Under the pieces are notes generated by a model. It worked only from the letters and a program-made list of their open reading frames with translations. It ran no database searches and was not told the origin of the DNA. A program made the translations under genes and the position numbers. A stretch of DNA of 10,475 nucleotides from Candidatus Peribacteraceae bacterium (GTDB lineage Bacteria > Patescibacteriota > Gracilibacteria > Peribacterales > Peribacteraceae), in contig JABFSS010000121.1 of assembly GCA_013140485.1 (NCBI GenBank), positions 1 to 10,475 on the forward strand. The letters run 5' to 3'. Positions 1-7,185 of this stretch are shown here, in pieces (position 1 is the stretch's first letter; each line of letters starts with the position of its first letter).

Positions 1-881
1 CCTACGATACTGCGAATCATTGGTTCATCTTCAATGATGACCTTAAAGTCGAGGGAGACCTCACCGTCACGGGACTGATCAACGGCGTGGACATCACGGC
101 TCTTGCCGAGGCCAATGCTCCGTTGAAGGTTTCCTCAGGCGCCGGTTTGTCCGTTCACGTCACTGCGGGCAATTACCGGATCAACGGAACAATCACCAAT
201 TTCACGGGTTCGAGTGCCACGCTTGCGGCGAATGCCGAGAGCTTTCTCTTCTTTACGGGCAGCGGTGGCTTGCAGGTGCGCGCGGGCGCCTTCCCAACCA
301 ACGTCAGCTTCATTGCGCTTGCGAAAGTCACCACCAACGCCAGCGGCGTGGCTTCCGTCACCGACGAGCGAGTGATGCTGAATGACGACCGGCAAACATC
401 CGTTCTGTCCGTTCTGCATCCGGAATTCAAGGATTCCTCCTATGTTGGCGACGGAACGGACAACACGGGCCAGCTCTCGGTGAGCAATGACAATGCGGAT
501 AAGAAGAATTTTTACGCCTGGAAGAGCACGCGCCCCGACTTTCAGGATTACGATATTCTTATCCGAGTGACGTTGCCGAAGCAGTTTGCGCGGTGGGATG
601 CAGTTGCCCCTCTAAGCATGCAGTACCGCAGCAGCGGTGTTGCAGCGGATACCAAAGCGGATGTCAGTGTCTTCGACACCGCTGGCAACGCCGTCACGCT
701 CAACGGCGGCGCGAATCTCTCGTCCTCACCGTGGGCTATTGCCGGTATGACGTTCTCCGGAACTCCCGTGTGGACACCCGGTCAAACGTTTCTGGTCAAA
801 ATTCACGTCGCCTCGAGGAACAACGGTGAAATGCATATTGGGGACCTGGAATTGCGTTATGCAGAATTAGAGAAGGAGTGA
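1..881 (+). CDS. Modular secreted/surface protein, C-terminal part (5' end outside window)
   Basis: The frame is open from base 3 to the TGA at 879-881 (292 codons visible). The first in-frame start, GTG at 87, lies inside a conserved module, so the real start is upstream of the window. Visible order: residues 1-30 hold a FNDDLKVEGDLTVTGLINGV segment, matching the RFxFSxDLxVTG segment of the two downstream paralogs. Residues about 40-130 (SSGAGLSV to TDERVML) are beta-rich and Gly/Ser/Thr-rich, like appendage-type modules of phage-tail or surface proteins. Residues about 136-292 (LHPEF, FQDYDILIRVTLPK) are homologous to the C-terminal module of the next gene (LHPEY, LQDYWIGVRVQVPK). No catalytic motif, membrane helix or anchor is visible in this part. 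Probably an extracellular structural or adhesive protein. The module homology is directly visible; location and role are inferred. Confidence 0.8.
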   Translation, partial: YDTANHWFIFNDDLKVEGDLTVTGLINGVDITALAEANAPLKVSSGAGLSVHVTAGNYRINGTITNFTGSSATLAANAESFLFFTGSGGLQVRAGAFPTNVSFIALAKVTTNASGVASVTDERVMLNDDRQTSVLSVLHPEFKDSSYVGDGTDNTGQLSVSNDNADKKNFYAWKSTRPDFQDYDILIRVTLPKQFARWDAVAPLSMQYRSSGVAADTKADVSVFDTAGNAVTLNGGANLSSSPWAIAGMTFSGTPVWTPGQTFLVKIHVASRNNGEMHIGDLELRYAELEKE

Positions 882-900
882 GAATTTCAATGATATATCT

Positions 901-920
901 CTTCATGTTTTCACATGAAG
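901..920. promoter_or_regulatory. Perfect inverted repeat upstream of the second surface gene
   Basis: CTTCATGT (901-908) and ACATGAAG (913-920) are exact reverse complements separated by TTTC. The repeat sits 20 bp past the stop of the first gene and about 35 bp upstream of the putative -10 element of the next. No T-run follows, so it is a poor intrinsic terminator. It could be an operator or an mRNA hairpin closing the upstream transcript. The symmetry is seen; the function is inferred. Confidence 0.4.
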
Positions 921-954
921 TCAATAGTATGTCTGAGCATGTTTTTGTGAAGTT

Positions 955-963
955 TGCTATACT
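955..963 (+). promoter_or_regulatory. Extended -10 promoter candidate for the 440-aa surface gene
   Basis: TGC at 955-957 directly precedes TATACT at 958-963, giving an extended -10 (TGn-TATAMT). No good -35 lies 17 bp upstream, which extended -10 promoters tolerate. Initiation near 970 would leave a leader of about 16 nt before the ATG at 986. This supports that start over the GTG at 878. The same TGC-TANANT arrangement occurs before the third surface gene. Confidence 0.45.
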
Positions 964-985
964 GACGCGATACCCACACACATTT

Positions 986-2308
986 ATGATCCACTTCACT
1001 CGCATTTGTATCCGTAACGGCTTCTGCGGCGCTCTCGCCGTAGCAGTCGTTCTTCTCTTACTCGCTCCGGCGACAGTGGGAGCGGCAACCGCGCTTCTGG
1101 TGAACACGGAATCGTTCCAGACGATCGACTCCGGCGACGGAGCGACGAACATTGAACTGCGCTTCGGTTCCTCGACACAAACATTGAAATTCCTGACGAC
1201 GAACAAGTTCCAGTTCTCCCGTGGCTTGAGCGTGCAGGGCAACTTGTCCGGCGCATCTCTGCGTATCGACGGTGGAGCGGATATCTGGGGAACATTGGGC
1301 GTCTCCGGCGCGACGGTCTTAAAGAGTACCGCGACGATTAACGGCGCGACCAAAGTGCGCGGCAACCTTTCGGGTGCAAGCTTGCGTATTGATGGAGGTG
1401 CGGACATCTGGGGTAACCTTGGCGTCAGCGGATCGACGGTGCTCAAAGGGAACGTAAACATTCGCAACAGCGGTACGCTCAACGCATCCGGTTCGATTCT
1501 CACGAACTCTGATGCGACAATCAACTCCGACCGTGGAGCTGTGGATGCGACGTTTACCTTCGGCAACGCCACGACGAACCAGACCATTATCTACAGTCAT
1601 GCGAACCAGCGTTTCGAGTTTAGCAAAGACCTGAAAGTGACCGGTGGCGTGCGTGTGACCGGCAACCTGTCCGGTTCTACCTTGAACGTCGACGGCAATA
1701 CCATTCTCCGCGGCACGACGTACCAATGGCCGACCTCGCAAGGCGGTGCTAACACGTTCCTGAAGAACGACGGCGCTGGCGCGCTTTCGTGGACATCGAC
1801 GTCCGTCGGGCCCAGCAGCGGAAACATTCTCTCGCTCCATCCGGAGTACCGCAGTGCCGTCTACACGCAGTCCGGCTCGACCGCCGTTGGACAACTGACG
1901 AGCTCGGGAGCCTTGGGCTTCGATAACCTGTATCGCTGGACGACAACGAAAGGCACACTTCAGGATTACTGGATTGGCGTGAGAGTCCAAGTTCCCAAGA
2001 ACTTTACCCACTTCACGGGCTCCGGCGGCATTCAGTTGAGACTCCGCACCGCCACGGCCAATGCCGCGGAAAACTACGCCACTCTCCGCGTGCTGGATAG
2101 CAACAACGCGAACGTCGCGGTCACCAACAATGCGCAGCTCGTCAACTCCGCAGCAAATATCTGGAGAACGGTGAACATCGGCAACGTCTCGGCTGGAACA
2201 TATACGGCAGGAAGCTACGTGACCGTGCTGATCAAAGTCGCAGCGACCTCTGCGGGCTACACCGATCTCGGCTTCCTCAACTTCAACTGGTCGAACTCGA
2301 CACCGTAA
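986..2308 (+). CDS. Modular secreted protein with signal peptide, internal 41-aa repeat and LHPEY C-terminal module
   Basis: 440 aa with ATG at 986. The frame is open back to a GTG at 878, but the signal peptide begins at 986: basic residues Arg6 and Arg10, a hydrophobic core about 15-28 (ALAVAVVLLLLAP), and a cleavage site near Ala33/Ala34 (VGAA). The mature N-terminus (ALLVNTESFQTID, then LRFG) matches that of the next gene, which also favours this start. No clear Shine-Dalgarno is seen. Next come two near-identical GNLSGASLRIDGGADIWG units, a segment (INSDRGAVDATFTFGN, RFEFSKDLKVTG) shared with the next gene, and a C-terminal beta-rich module from about residue 281 (LHPEYRSAVY, LQDYWIGVRVQVPK) shared with the preceding gene. 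There is no C-terminal anchor or enzyme motif. Likely an exported, surface-associated structural or adhesive protein. It carries modules of both neighbours, so the three genes form a shuffled paralogous family. The exact function is unknown. Confidence 0.85.
   Translation: MIHFTRICIRNGFCGALAVAVVLLLLAPATVGAATALLVNTESFQTIDSGDGATNIELRFGSSTQTLKFLTTNKFQFSRGLSVQGNLSGASLRIDGGADIWGTLGVSGATVLKSTATINGATKVRGNLSGASLRIDGGADIWGNLGVSGSTVLKGNVNIRNSGTLNASGSILTNSDATINSDRGAVDATFTFGNATTNQTIIYSHANQRFEFSKDLKVTGGVRVTGNLSGSTLNVDGNTILRGTTYQWPTSQGGANTFLKNDGAGALSWTSTSVGPSSGNILSLHPEYRSAVYTQSGSTAVGQLTSSGALGFDNLYRWTTTKGTLQDYWIGVRVQVPKNFTHFTGSGGIQLRLRTATANAAENYATLRVLDSNNANVAVTNNAQLVNSAANIWRTVNIGNVSAGTYTAGSYVTVLIKVAATSAGYTDLGFLNFNWSNSTP
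1238..1447 (+). repeat. Two-copy coding repeat (29 conserved codons, 123-nt period)
   Basis: Copies at 1238-1324 and 1361-1447 encode GNLSGASLRIDGGADIWG followed by (T/N)LGVSG(A/S)TVLK. By codon comparison, 19 of 29 codons differ but only two change the amino acid (Thr/Asn and Ala/Ser). Two serines have switched between TCN and AGC codons. The duplication is therefore old and conserved at protein level. A looser third relative (GNLSGSTLNVDG) lies near 1660. Confidence 0.85.
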
Positions 2309-2330
2309 TGACAGTATGATCTAGAGTATA

Positions 2331-2363
2331 AAAAGAGGTGGCTTGTAGAAGCCACTTCTTTTG
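2331..2363 (+). terminator. Rho-independent terminator after the 440-aa surface gene
   Basis: AAGAGGTGGCTT (2333-2344) pairs with AAGCCACTTCTT (2349-2360) across a GTAG loop. There is one G-U wobble, and two more A-T pairs extend the base. The 3' arm runs into a T-rich TTCTTTTGTT tail. It lies 22 bp past the TAA. It separates the second and third surface genes, so each is its own transcription unit. Confidence 0.85.
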
Positions 2364-2403
2364 TTATGTACAGTAAAATATACATATATCATTCGTACAT
2401 AAC
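2363..2403. promoter_or_regulatory. 9-bp perfect inverted repeat in AT-rich DNA upstream of the 1571-aa gene
   Basis: GTTATGTAC (2363-2371) and GTACATAAC (2395-2403) are exact reverse complements flanking a 23-bp AT-rich spacer (AAAATATACATATATC). The repeat lies just after the terminator and about 50 bp upstream of the putative -10. The arm spacing, centre to centre about three helical turns, would suit a dimeric regulator or an upstream bent element. No protein partner can be assigned from the sequence. Confidence 0.4.
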
Positions 2404-2449
2404 TGTGGCCGATTCTCAAGTTTCGTTGCCAGTCAAAACAGCGTTTTTC

Positions 2450-2458
2450 TGCTACAAT
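2450..2458 (+). promoter_or_regulatory. Extended -10 promoter candidate for the 1571-aa gene
   Basis: TGC (2450-2452) directly precedes TACAAT (2453-2458). A TTGCCA at 2426-2431 resembles a -35, but its 21-bp spacing is too long to be convincing. Initiation 6-8 nt past the hexamer falls at about 2464-2466, only 4-6 nt before the ATG at 2470. The mRNA would then be nearly leaderless and would lose the GAGG motif. Confidence 0.45.
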
Positions 2459-2460
2459 TA

Positions 2461-2464
2461 GAGG
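2461..2464 (+). promoter_or_regulatory. Shine-Dalgarno-like GAGG before the 1571-aa gene
   Basis: GAGG, within AGAGGA, ends five bases before the ATG at 2470. It supports that start, which is also supported by the signal peptide that follows. The -10 candidate at 2453-2458 would place the transcript start on or just after this motif, so promoter and RBS calls may conflict. Confidence 0.5.
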
Positions 2465-2469
2465 ATTTC

Positions 2470-5400
2470 ATGCATACACACATTCCCCGTTGGAGGCCTG
2501 CAACATGCGCACTTGTCCTGAGCATACTGCTTCTGGATGTGTTTCCGGTTTCCCGCGCATGGGCGGCGCCGAATGCGTCGTATTTGGTGAGCACCGAAGC
2601 GTTCAAAACGATCGACGACATCGACAGCGCCGCAAACCCGCAACTGCGCTTCGGCCAGACGCTGAATGAAAAATTGTTCTACGACCGCGCGAGCGCACGG
2701 TTCAAATTCACCCGCGGTCTTGTGGTCGGCGGCAGCCTCACGGTTACTGGCGCGACGATCCTTAATGTCGGAAATTCCGCGGCGACGCCCGATGCGGGTC
2801 TCGCTCTCGAAATCCTCGGCACGGCTTCGGGTGACGTGCTCCACGCGCAGCGGCGGTTGGAATCTTCTGGCTCTCTCGCGGTCGCGGGCTACGGAAAATT
2901 CGACGGCGGCACGCTCTTCATCGATTCGCTCCTCAACAAAGTCGGTGTCAATAATCTTGTCCCAAAAACGGAACTCGAAGTCATCGGCACGGTATCGGGT
3001 TCCGCGCTCACGGTGACAGGCCTCAAGAACTGCGACACGATCGACACCAACGCGAACGGCGTGCTCGCGTGCGGAACGGACGGCGGCGGTACGGGCGGCG
3101 GAATGTCCCAGACCGACGGCGACAACCGGTTCGTCAATGCGTCAGGCGACTCGATGACCGGCAGCTTGATGATCAAGAACAACGGCAGACTCAACGCGTC
3201 TGGAGCACTTCTGTCGAATACCGGCGTGATTCTCAACTCCGACCGCGGCGCAACGGATACCGTCCTCACTTTTGGCAACTCCGTTCTCAACCAGACGCTG
3301 AAGTTTCTCAGTACCGAGCAGCGTTTTCAGTTCAGCGCGAGCGTCGATGTGACGGGAAACGTGACCGCCACACAAAACCTTTCTGGCGCCACGCTCAACG
3401 CCACGGGCATAAAGAACTGCGACACCGTCGATACGGATTCCGCCGGACGTTTTCTTTGCGGAACGGACTCCGGCGGAGCGGGTGGGGGCATGTCGCAGAC
3501 TGATGCCGATAACCGGTATGTGAACACCGCCGGCGACACGATGACCGGATCGCTCGTCGTCAACGGCTTGACCGCGAATCTCGTCAAGACCACGACCGGA
3601 ACGACGAACGCCACGGACTTCTCGTTTGCGGGCTCGACACTCACGAACGTCACGTCCAGCAACGATTGGATCACGCTTAACGAAGGAACCGTGCCCGCAT
3701 CAGGCGCGGGAACGATGTCGACGTCAACGGTGACAACCCAGGCGGCTGCCGGCGCCGGAAGCCACACGATTCTCCGCGAAGACGGCAAGTACATCATCAT
3801 TCACGGCAACGGGACGGCAGTCGGGTCACTTTGGGACGGATCGACCACAGGAGCGATGGGCGCTTCTCCCACGGCGCCTAGCACGGGAAACATCGGTGCG
3901 GGCGCGATTTCGCTCAAGCGTCCCGATGGGCGCTACCTCGTGATCAATGCAGGAGGCACCGCGGGAACCACCGCACTGTTCGATCCCCGCGGTATCACGG
4001 CGACAGCAGCCGGTCCGGCCGTCTGTGGCGGCAGCGCCATCACGACGGGTACCAATGCCTTCCTGCGCAACGACGGCAAGTACGTCATTCTCTGCGGCGG
4101 ATTCACCGCATGGGGTGTGTACGATCCCACAGCGAACTCCTACTCGGCCGGAACGGCGGTCGGCACGGCCTTCGGAGCAGGTGCGCATGCGATCATGCGC
4201 GACAACGGCACGTTCCTCGTCTTTCGGGGAGCCAATACGACCACGCACTGGCTGTACAATCCCTTTGCCTCCGCGACCGGAACGATGACCGCGGACCCGA
4301 TCACAGCTACTCCTCCAACCATCACGACCGGCGCGTTCTCCACTCGGAGGAAGGACGGAAAATTCATCGTCATGGGTGGTGCGATCAACACGTCGTCCAT
4401 TTACGACCCGACGCAGGGCGCGACCAACGGAGGTGCCGGAACGATGACCGCGCAGTCCGGAGTCGGCTTCGGTCCCACTGTCGCACTCGCGGACGGGGCG
4501 CAGGCGGTCTGGCGACAGGACGGGAAAATGCTCCTGATTATCGGCGCCGGATCGACGGTGACCAACATCATCGACGAATCGAAATCCGACAACACACAGT
4601 TCACTGCCGGACCGACGTTGCCCGGAGCAATCGGCGCGGGATTTCACATGTTCCTGCGACCCAACGGCCAGTATCAGCTTGTACGAGGTGGAGCGAGCAC
4701 TGCGACGGACACGTACGATATGGGTTTCGTCATCGGAGGCAATACGTCCGGTGTGCAGCTTGCCAGTTACGAAACCGAGTGTATGACAGCAGCATCACTG
4801 AACGCTTCTTCCAGACTTTTCTGGAACATTAATCAGGAGGGCTCCATTTGGTTCCAAGCGAAGACGGGCAATGGTTCCTGTTCGGGAAGTTACAAGGACA
4901 TCCTGAACAGCGGCGATCAAATTCGTCTGACTGCGGGTGACAACCGCATTCAGGTGAAAGTCTTCTTCAAGCGGCAGTTCCCCAACTTTGCCGACCAGGA
5001 GTGGAAACTCCGGCGCGGACTCGGCCAGACGCTCTATCGCCGCGTGAATCCCGATCCGACTCTGTACGATCTCACGGTGGATAATTCTTCGATGGTCCAC
5101 CGGACACAGTTTGAATTTGGCAACAGCACCGATCCGTCCGGCCCAATTGCCATCAATATCGTCAATGACAAGGACCGCCAGCTCGCGATCGCACTCGCGT
5201 CCGGCGTCGGGTACGGCACGACGATCAATGCGACGAACCCGCTTGTGTACAACGGTGCGTGGGGAACGCATACCGCTCTCACGACGACGGCGACAGCTGG
5301 CACGATCGTGATGCGCAGGCCTGACGGAAAGTTTGTCGTTATCTCGGGAAACACGGCGACGGCGAACGCACAGGTCTACGACCCCGTTGCACAGACTTTC

Positions 5401-7185
5401 ACCGCGCTCGGCACGACTCCCGCAGCCGGAACGGGTCTGGGTGCCTTCGCGTTTAAAAGGCCCGATGGAAAATTTCTGATCATTCTCGGCAACGCGACGA
5501 CCACGACCAGTATTTTCGATCCGATCGCGAATACGTTTACTGCCGGACCGGTACTGACGGCTGCAGCAGGACGCGGAGCTCTCACGATTCCACTGCCGAG
5601 CGGGCGCGTACTCATTCTGCATGGAAACTTCACCAATACATCCTCAGTCTACGACCCCTTTCAGAACGTTATGCATGCAGGACCCCTGACATCCGCAGTG
5701 GTCGGCGGCGGCTCCATGGCCATTCCGCGTCCCAACGGAACGTACTTTGTCGTCTTGGGCATCGCGACGGAAGCCTGCACCGCACTCAACACGACGACGA
5801 ATAACTTCGATCCGTACACCATGATCTTTAACGCGACGGGATCACCCGCAATCACCACCGGCGTGGGTCCGGGAGCTTTCGCCTTCCAGCGCAGCGACGG
5901 GCAATGGGTGATCGTTCACGGAGGCGGTACTATCACGACCTGTGCCGGAACAACGAGGACACAAATCTATAATCCCTACACGAATAAATCGGTTGTCGGT
6001 CCCGTACTATCTGCGGTGGCACAGCATGGTGCGCACGCGATTCCGCGTCCGGATGGGACGTGGCTGGTGGTTCACGGAGGAGCCTTAGCGACGACCTCCA
6101 TTTATCTGGAGAAAGCAGGCGCGTTCACCACTGAGGGCGTTGCAAATATCGGACAATTCGTGGCGGGTCCCGCTCTTGTCACCGTGGCGTCCGCAGGCTC
6201 CACGTCCTTCCAGCGCGACGACGGGAAAATGGTCACGATCATCGGCAATGCCGGAACAGTGACGCACCAGTATGATGCCGGCTGGGTGGACCGTGGCATG
6301 TACAAGTCCGAACAGTTGAACCTCTCCGATCTCGACAGTTCCTCTACGCTCTCGTGGGAGGGATTCCCCGATCTTACCGGCATTTCCGCAGAAATCCGCA
6401 CAGCAACAACGCAGCTCGGTCTCCAGACGGCGGTCTCGCGCGATGTCGCCTATCCCGGTGCTCGGATCAATCCCAGCGCGAGCGAAACATGGATCCGCGT
6501 GCACTTCAACTTCAAGCGCACGTTCCCCAGTTACTCCGGTATCTTCACCGACGTCTGGTACAACGGCGGGTCGCCGAATCTTTTTACACAGCGGAAAGTG
6601 CCCACACCGACGCTTCTTGAATTCGGCATCAATAAGGACAAAGATCTCATCAGCCTGAAATCCAATTCTCGCGGCGTCTTTCGCGTCAACAGCAACGGAG
6701 ACATTTACACAGGCGCGACCAGCGCGATCATGACAGGCGGAGCCGACGTCGCGGAACGCTACGGGTCCATTCAACAGCTCCAGGCTGGAGATCTCGTCGC
6801 CATCGACCGGGCCAACGATCACGGCGTGATACGTTCGGCTTCGCCGTATCAGGATGACGTGCTCGGCGTCGTCTCCGGCAATCCAGGTGTCGTCGCTGGC
6901 GCCGATACCGTCAACTCGCATCCCATCGCGCTCATGGGCCGCGTGCCGGTCAAGGTGACCGCGGAGAACGGGATGATCAAGACCGGTGACCGGCTCGCCG
7001 CATCGTCGATTCCCGGTCATGCGATGAAGGCGACGAAAGCGGCGCGTGTCGTCGGAATGGCGCTGGATAGTCTCGATGCGGGAAAGCTGACGCCATGTCC
7101 CGGAGCTCCGGCCGGGAGCACAATCAAATGCGGAACGGTGATGATGTTCGTCGATTTGAGCGACTGGCCTGGGCCCGCCCGCTGA
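2470..7185 (+). CDS. Giant secreted protein with two seven-bladed kelch-like propellers and a tail-spike-like C-terminal domain
   Basis: 1571 aa. Residues 1-32 are a signal peptide (basic start, hydrophobic 13-27, AWA cleavage site). Residues 34-80 match the mature start of the preceding gene (LVSTEAFKTID). Residues 80-415 hold beta-rich repeats with two KNCDT(I/V)DT motifs and two tail-fibre-like motifs, NRFVNASGDSMTGSL (219-233) and NRYVNTAGDTMTGSL (348-362). Propeller 1 spans about 418-757, with turn Asp/Asn at 438, 486, 535, 579, 629, 684 and 732. Propeller 2 spans about 938-1277, with turn residues at 952, 999, 1044, 1089, 1143, 1195 and 1251. The blade pattern is (R/K)xDGK, hydrophobic strand, G(G/N), Y/F-DP, xFTAGP, as in kelch/galactose-oxidase-like repeats. 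Each propeller is followed by a related beta module (FKRQFP 833-838; FKRTFP 1348-1353). Residues about 1415-1571 (GGADVAERYG, LGVVSGNPGVV, GRVPVKVTAENG) resemble C-terminal chaperone or autoprocessing domains of tail-spike-like proteins. No galactose-oxidase copper ligands or sortase signal are evident. Probably an extracellular adhesin or fibre; the ligand is unknown. Confidence 0.9.
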   Translation: MHTHIPRWRPATCALVLSILLLDVFPVSRAWAAPNASYLVSTEAFKTIDDIDSAANPQLRFGQTLNEKLFYDRASARFKFTRGLVVGGSLTVTGATILNVGNSAATPDAGLALEILGTASGDVLHAQRRLESSGSLAVAGYGKFDGGTLFIDSLLNKVGVNNLVPKTELEVIGTVSGSALTVTGLKNCDTIDTNANGVLACGTDGGGTGGGMSQTDGDNRFVNASGDSMTGSLMIKNNGRLNASGALLSNTGVILNSDRGATDTVLTFGNSVLNQTLKFLSTEQRFQFSASVDVTGNVTATQNLSGATLNATGIKNCDTVDTDSAGRFLCGTDSGGAGGGMSQTDADNRYVNTAGDTMTGSLVVNGLTANLVKTTTGTTNATDFSFAGSTLTNVTSSNDWITLNEGTVPASGAGTMSTSTVTTQAAAGAGSHTILREDGKYIIIHGNGTAVGSLWDGSTTGAMGASPTAPSTGNIGAGAISLKRPDGRYLVINAGGTAGTTALFDPRGITATAAGPAVCGGSAITTGTNAFLRNDGKYVILCGGFTAWGVYDPTANSYSAGTAVGTAFGAGAHAIMRDNGTFLVFRGANTTTHWLYNPFASATGTMTADPITATPPTITTGAFSTRRKDGKFIVMGGAINTSSIYDPTQGATNGGAGTMTAQSGVGFGPTVALADGAQAVWRQDGKMLLIIGAGSTVTNIIDESKSDNTQFTAGPTLPGAIGAGFHMFLRPNGQYQLVRGGASTATDTYDMGFVIGGNTSGVQLASYETECMTAASLNASSRLFWNINQEGSIWFQAKTGNGSCSGSYKDILNSGDQIRLTAGDNRIQVKVFFKRQFPNFADQEWKLRRGLGQTLYRRVNPDPTLYDLTVDNSSMVHRTQFEFGNSTDPSGPIAINIVNDKDRQLAIALASGVGYGTTINATNPLVYNGAWGTHTALTTTATAGTIVMRRPDGKFVVISGNTATANAQVYDPVAQTFTALGTTPAAGTGLGAFAFKRPDGKFLIILGNATTTTSIFDPIANTFTAGPVLTAAAGRGALTIPLPSGRVLILHGNFTNTSSVYDPFQNVMHAGPLTSAVVGGGSMAIPRPNGTYFVVLGIATEACTALNTTTNNFDPYTMIFNATGSPAITTGVGPGAFAFQRSDGQWVIVHGGGTITTCAGTTRTQIYNPYTNKSVVGPVLSAVAQHGAHAIPRPDGTWLVVHGGALATTSIYLEKAGAFTTEGVANIGQFVAGPALVTVASAGSTSFQRDDGKMVTIIGNAGTVTHQYDAGWVDRGMYKSEQLNLSDLDSSSTLSWEGFPDLTGISAEIRTATTQLGLQTAVSRDVAYPGARINPSASETWIRVHFNFKRTFPSYSGIFTDVWYNGGSPNLFTQRKVPTPTLLEFGINKDKDLISLKSNSRGVFRVNSNGDIYTGATSAIMTGGADVAERYGSIQQLQAGDLVAIDRANDHGVIRSASPYQDDVLGVVSGNPGVVAGADTVNSHPIALMGRVPVKVTAENGMIKTGDRLAASSIPGHAMKATKAARVVGMALDSLDAGKLTPCPGAPAGSTIKCGTVMMFVDLSDWPGPAR
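3721..6640 (+). repeat. Tandem duplication of a propeller-plus-beta-module block inside the 1571-aa gene
   Basis: Block A (about 3721-5093) and block B (about 5281-6640) each encode seven kelch-like blades followed by one beta-sandwich-like module. Equivalent landmarks keep a near-constant offset: first blade turn 438 versus 952 (514 aa), last blade turn 732 versus 1251 (519 aa), FKRxFP motif 833 versus 1348 (515 aa). The copies are strongly diverged in sequence, so the duplication is old. Blade spacing within each block is 44-56 residues. Confidence 0.8.

Noticed and set aside
901..920. Inverted repeat as an intrinsic terminator for the first gene
   Set aside because: There is no T-run after the stem and the stem is AT-rich. 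Kept only as a regulatory symmetry candidate.
878..985. GTG at 878 overlapping the upstream TGA (GTGA) as the start of the second surface gene
   Set aside because: The 36 extra residues precede a complete signal peptide and contain an inverted repeat and a -10-like element at DNA level. The paralog starts at the equivalent of 986.
796..2011. Long minus-strand frames opposite the second surface gene (796-1587, 1319-2011)
   Set aside because: They mirror the coding strand of a clear protein family, lack recognisable domains and cross its terminator-to-promoter logic.
3826..7020. Minus-strand frames opposite the giant gene (3826-4647, 4795-5622, 6085-7020)
   Set aside because: Arg/Gly-rich low-complexity translations of the repeated blade codons on the other strand; no motifs or start signals.
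2470..7185. Prophage tail-fibre gene
   Set aside because: Despite DxMTGSL and chaperone-like motifs, it has a signal peptide, sits beside signal-peptide paralogs, and no capsid, terminase, tail-tube or lysis genes occur in the window.
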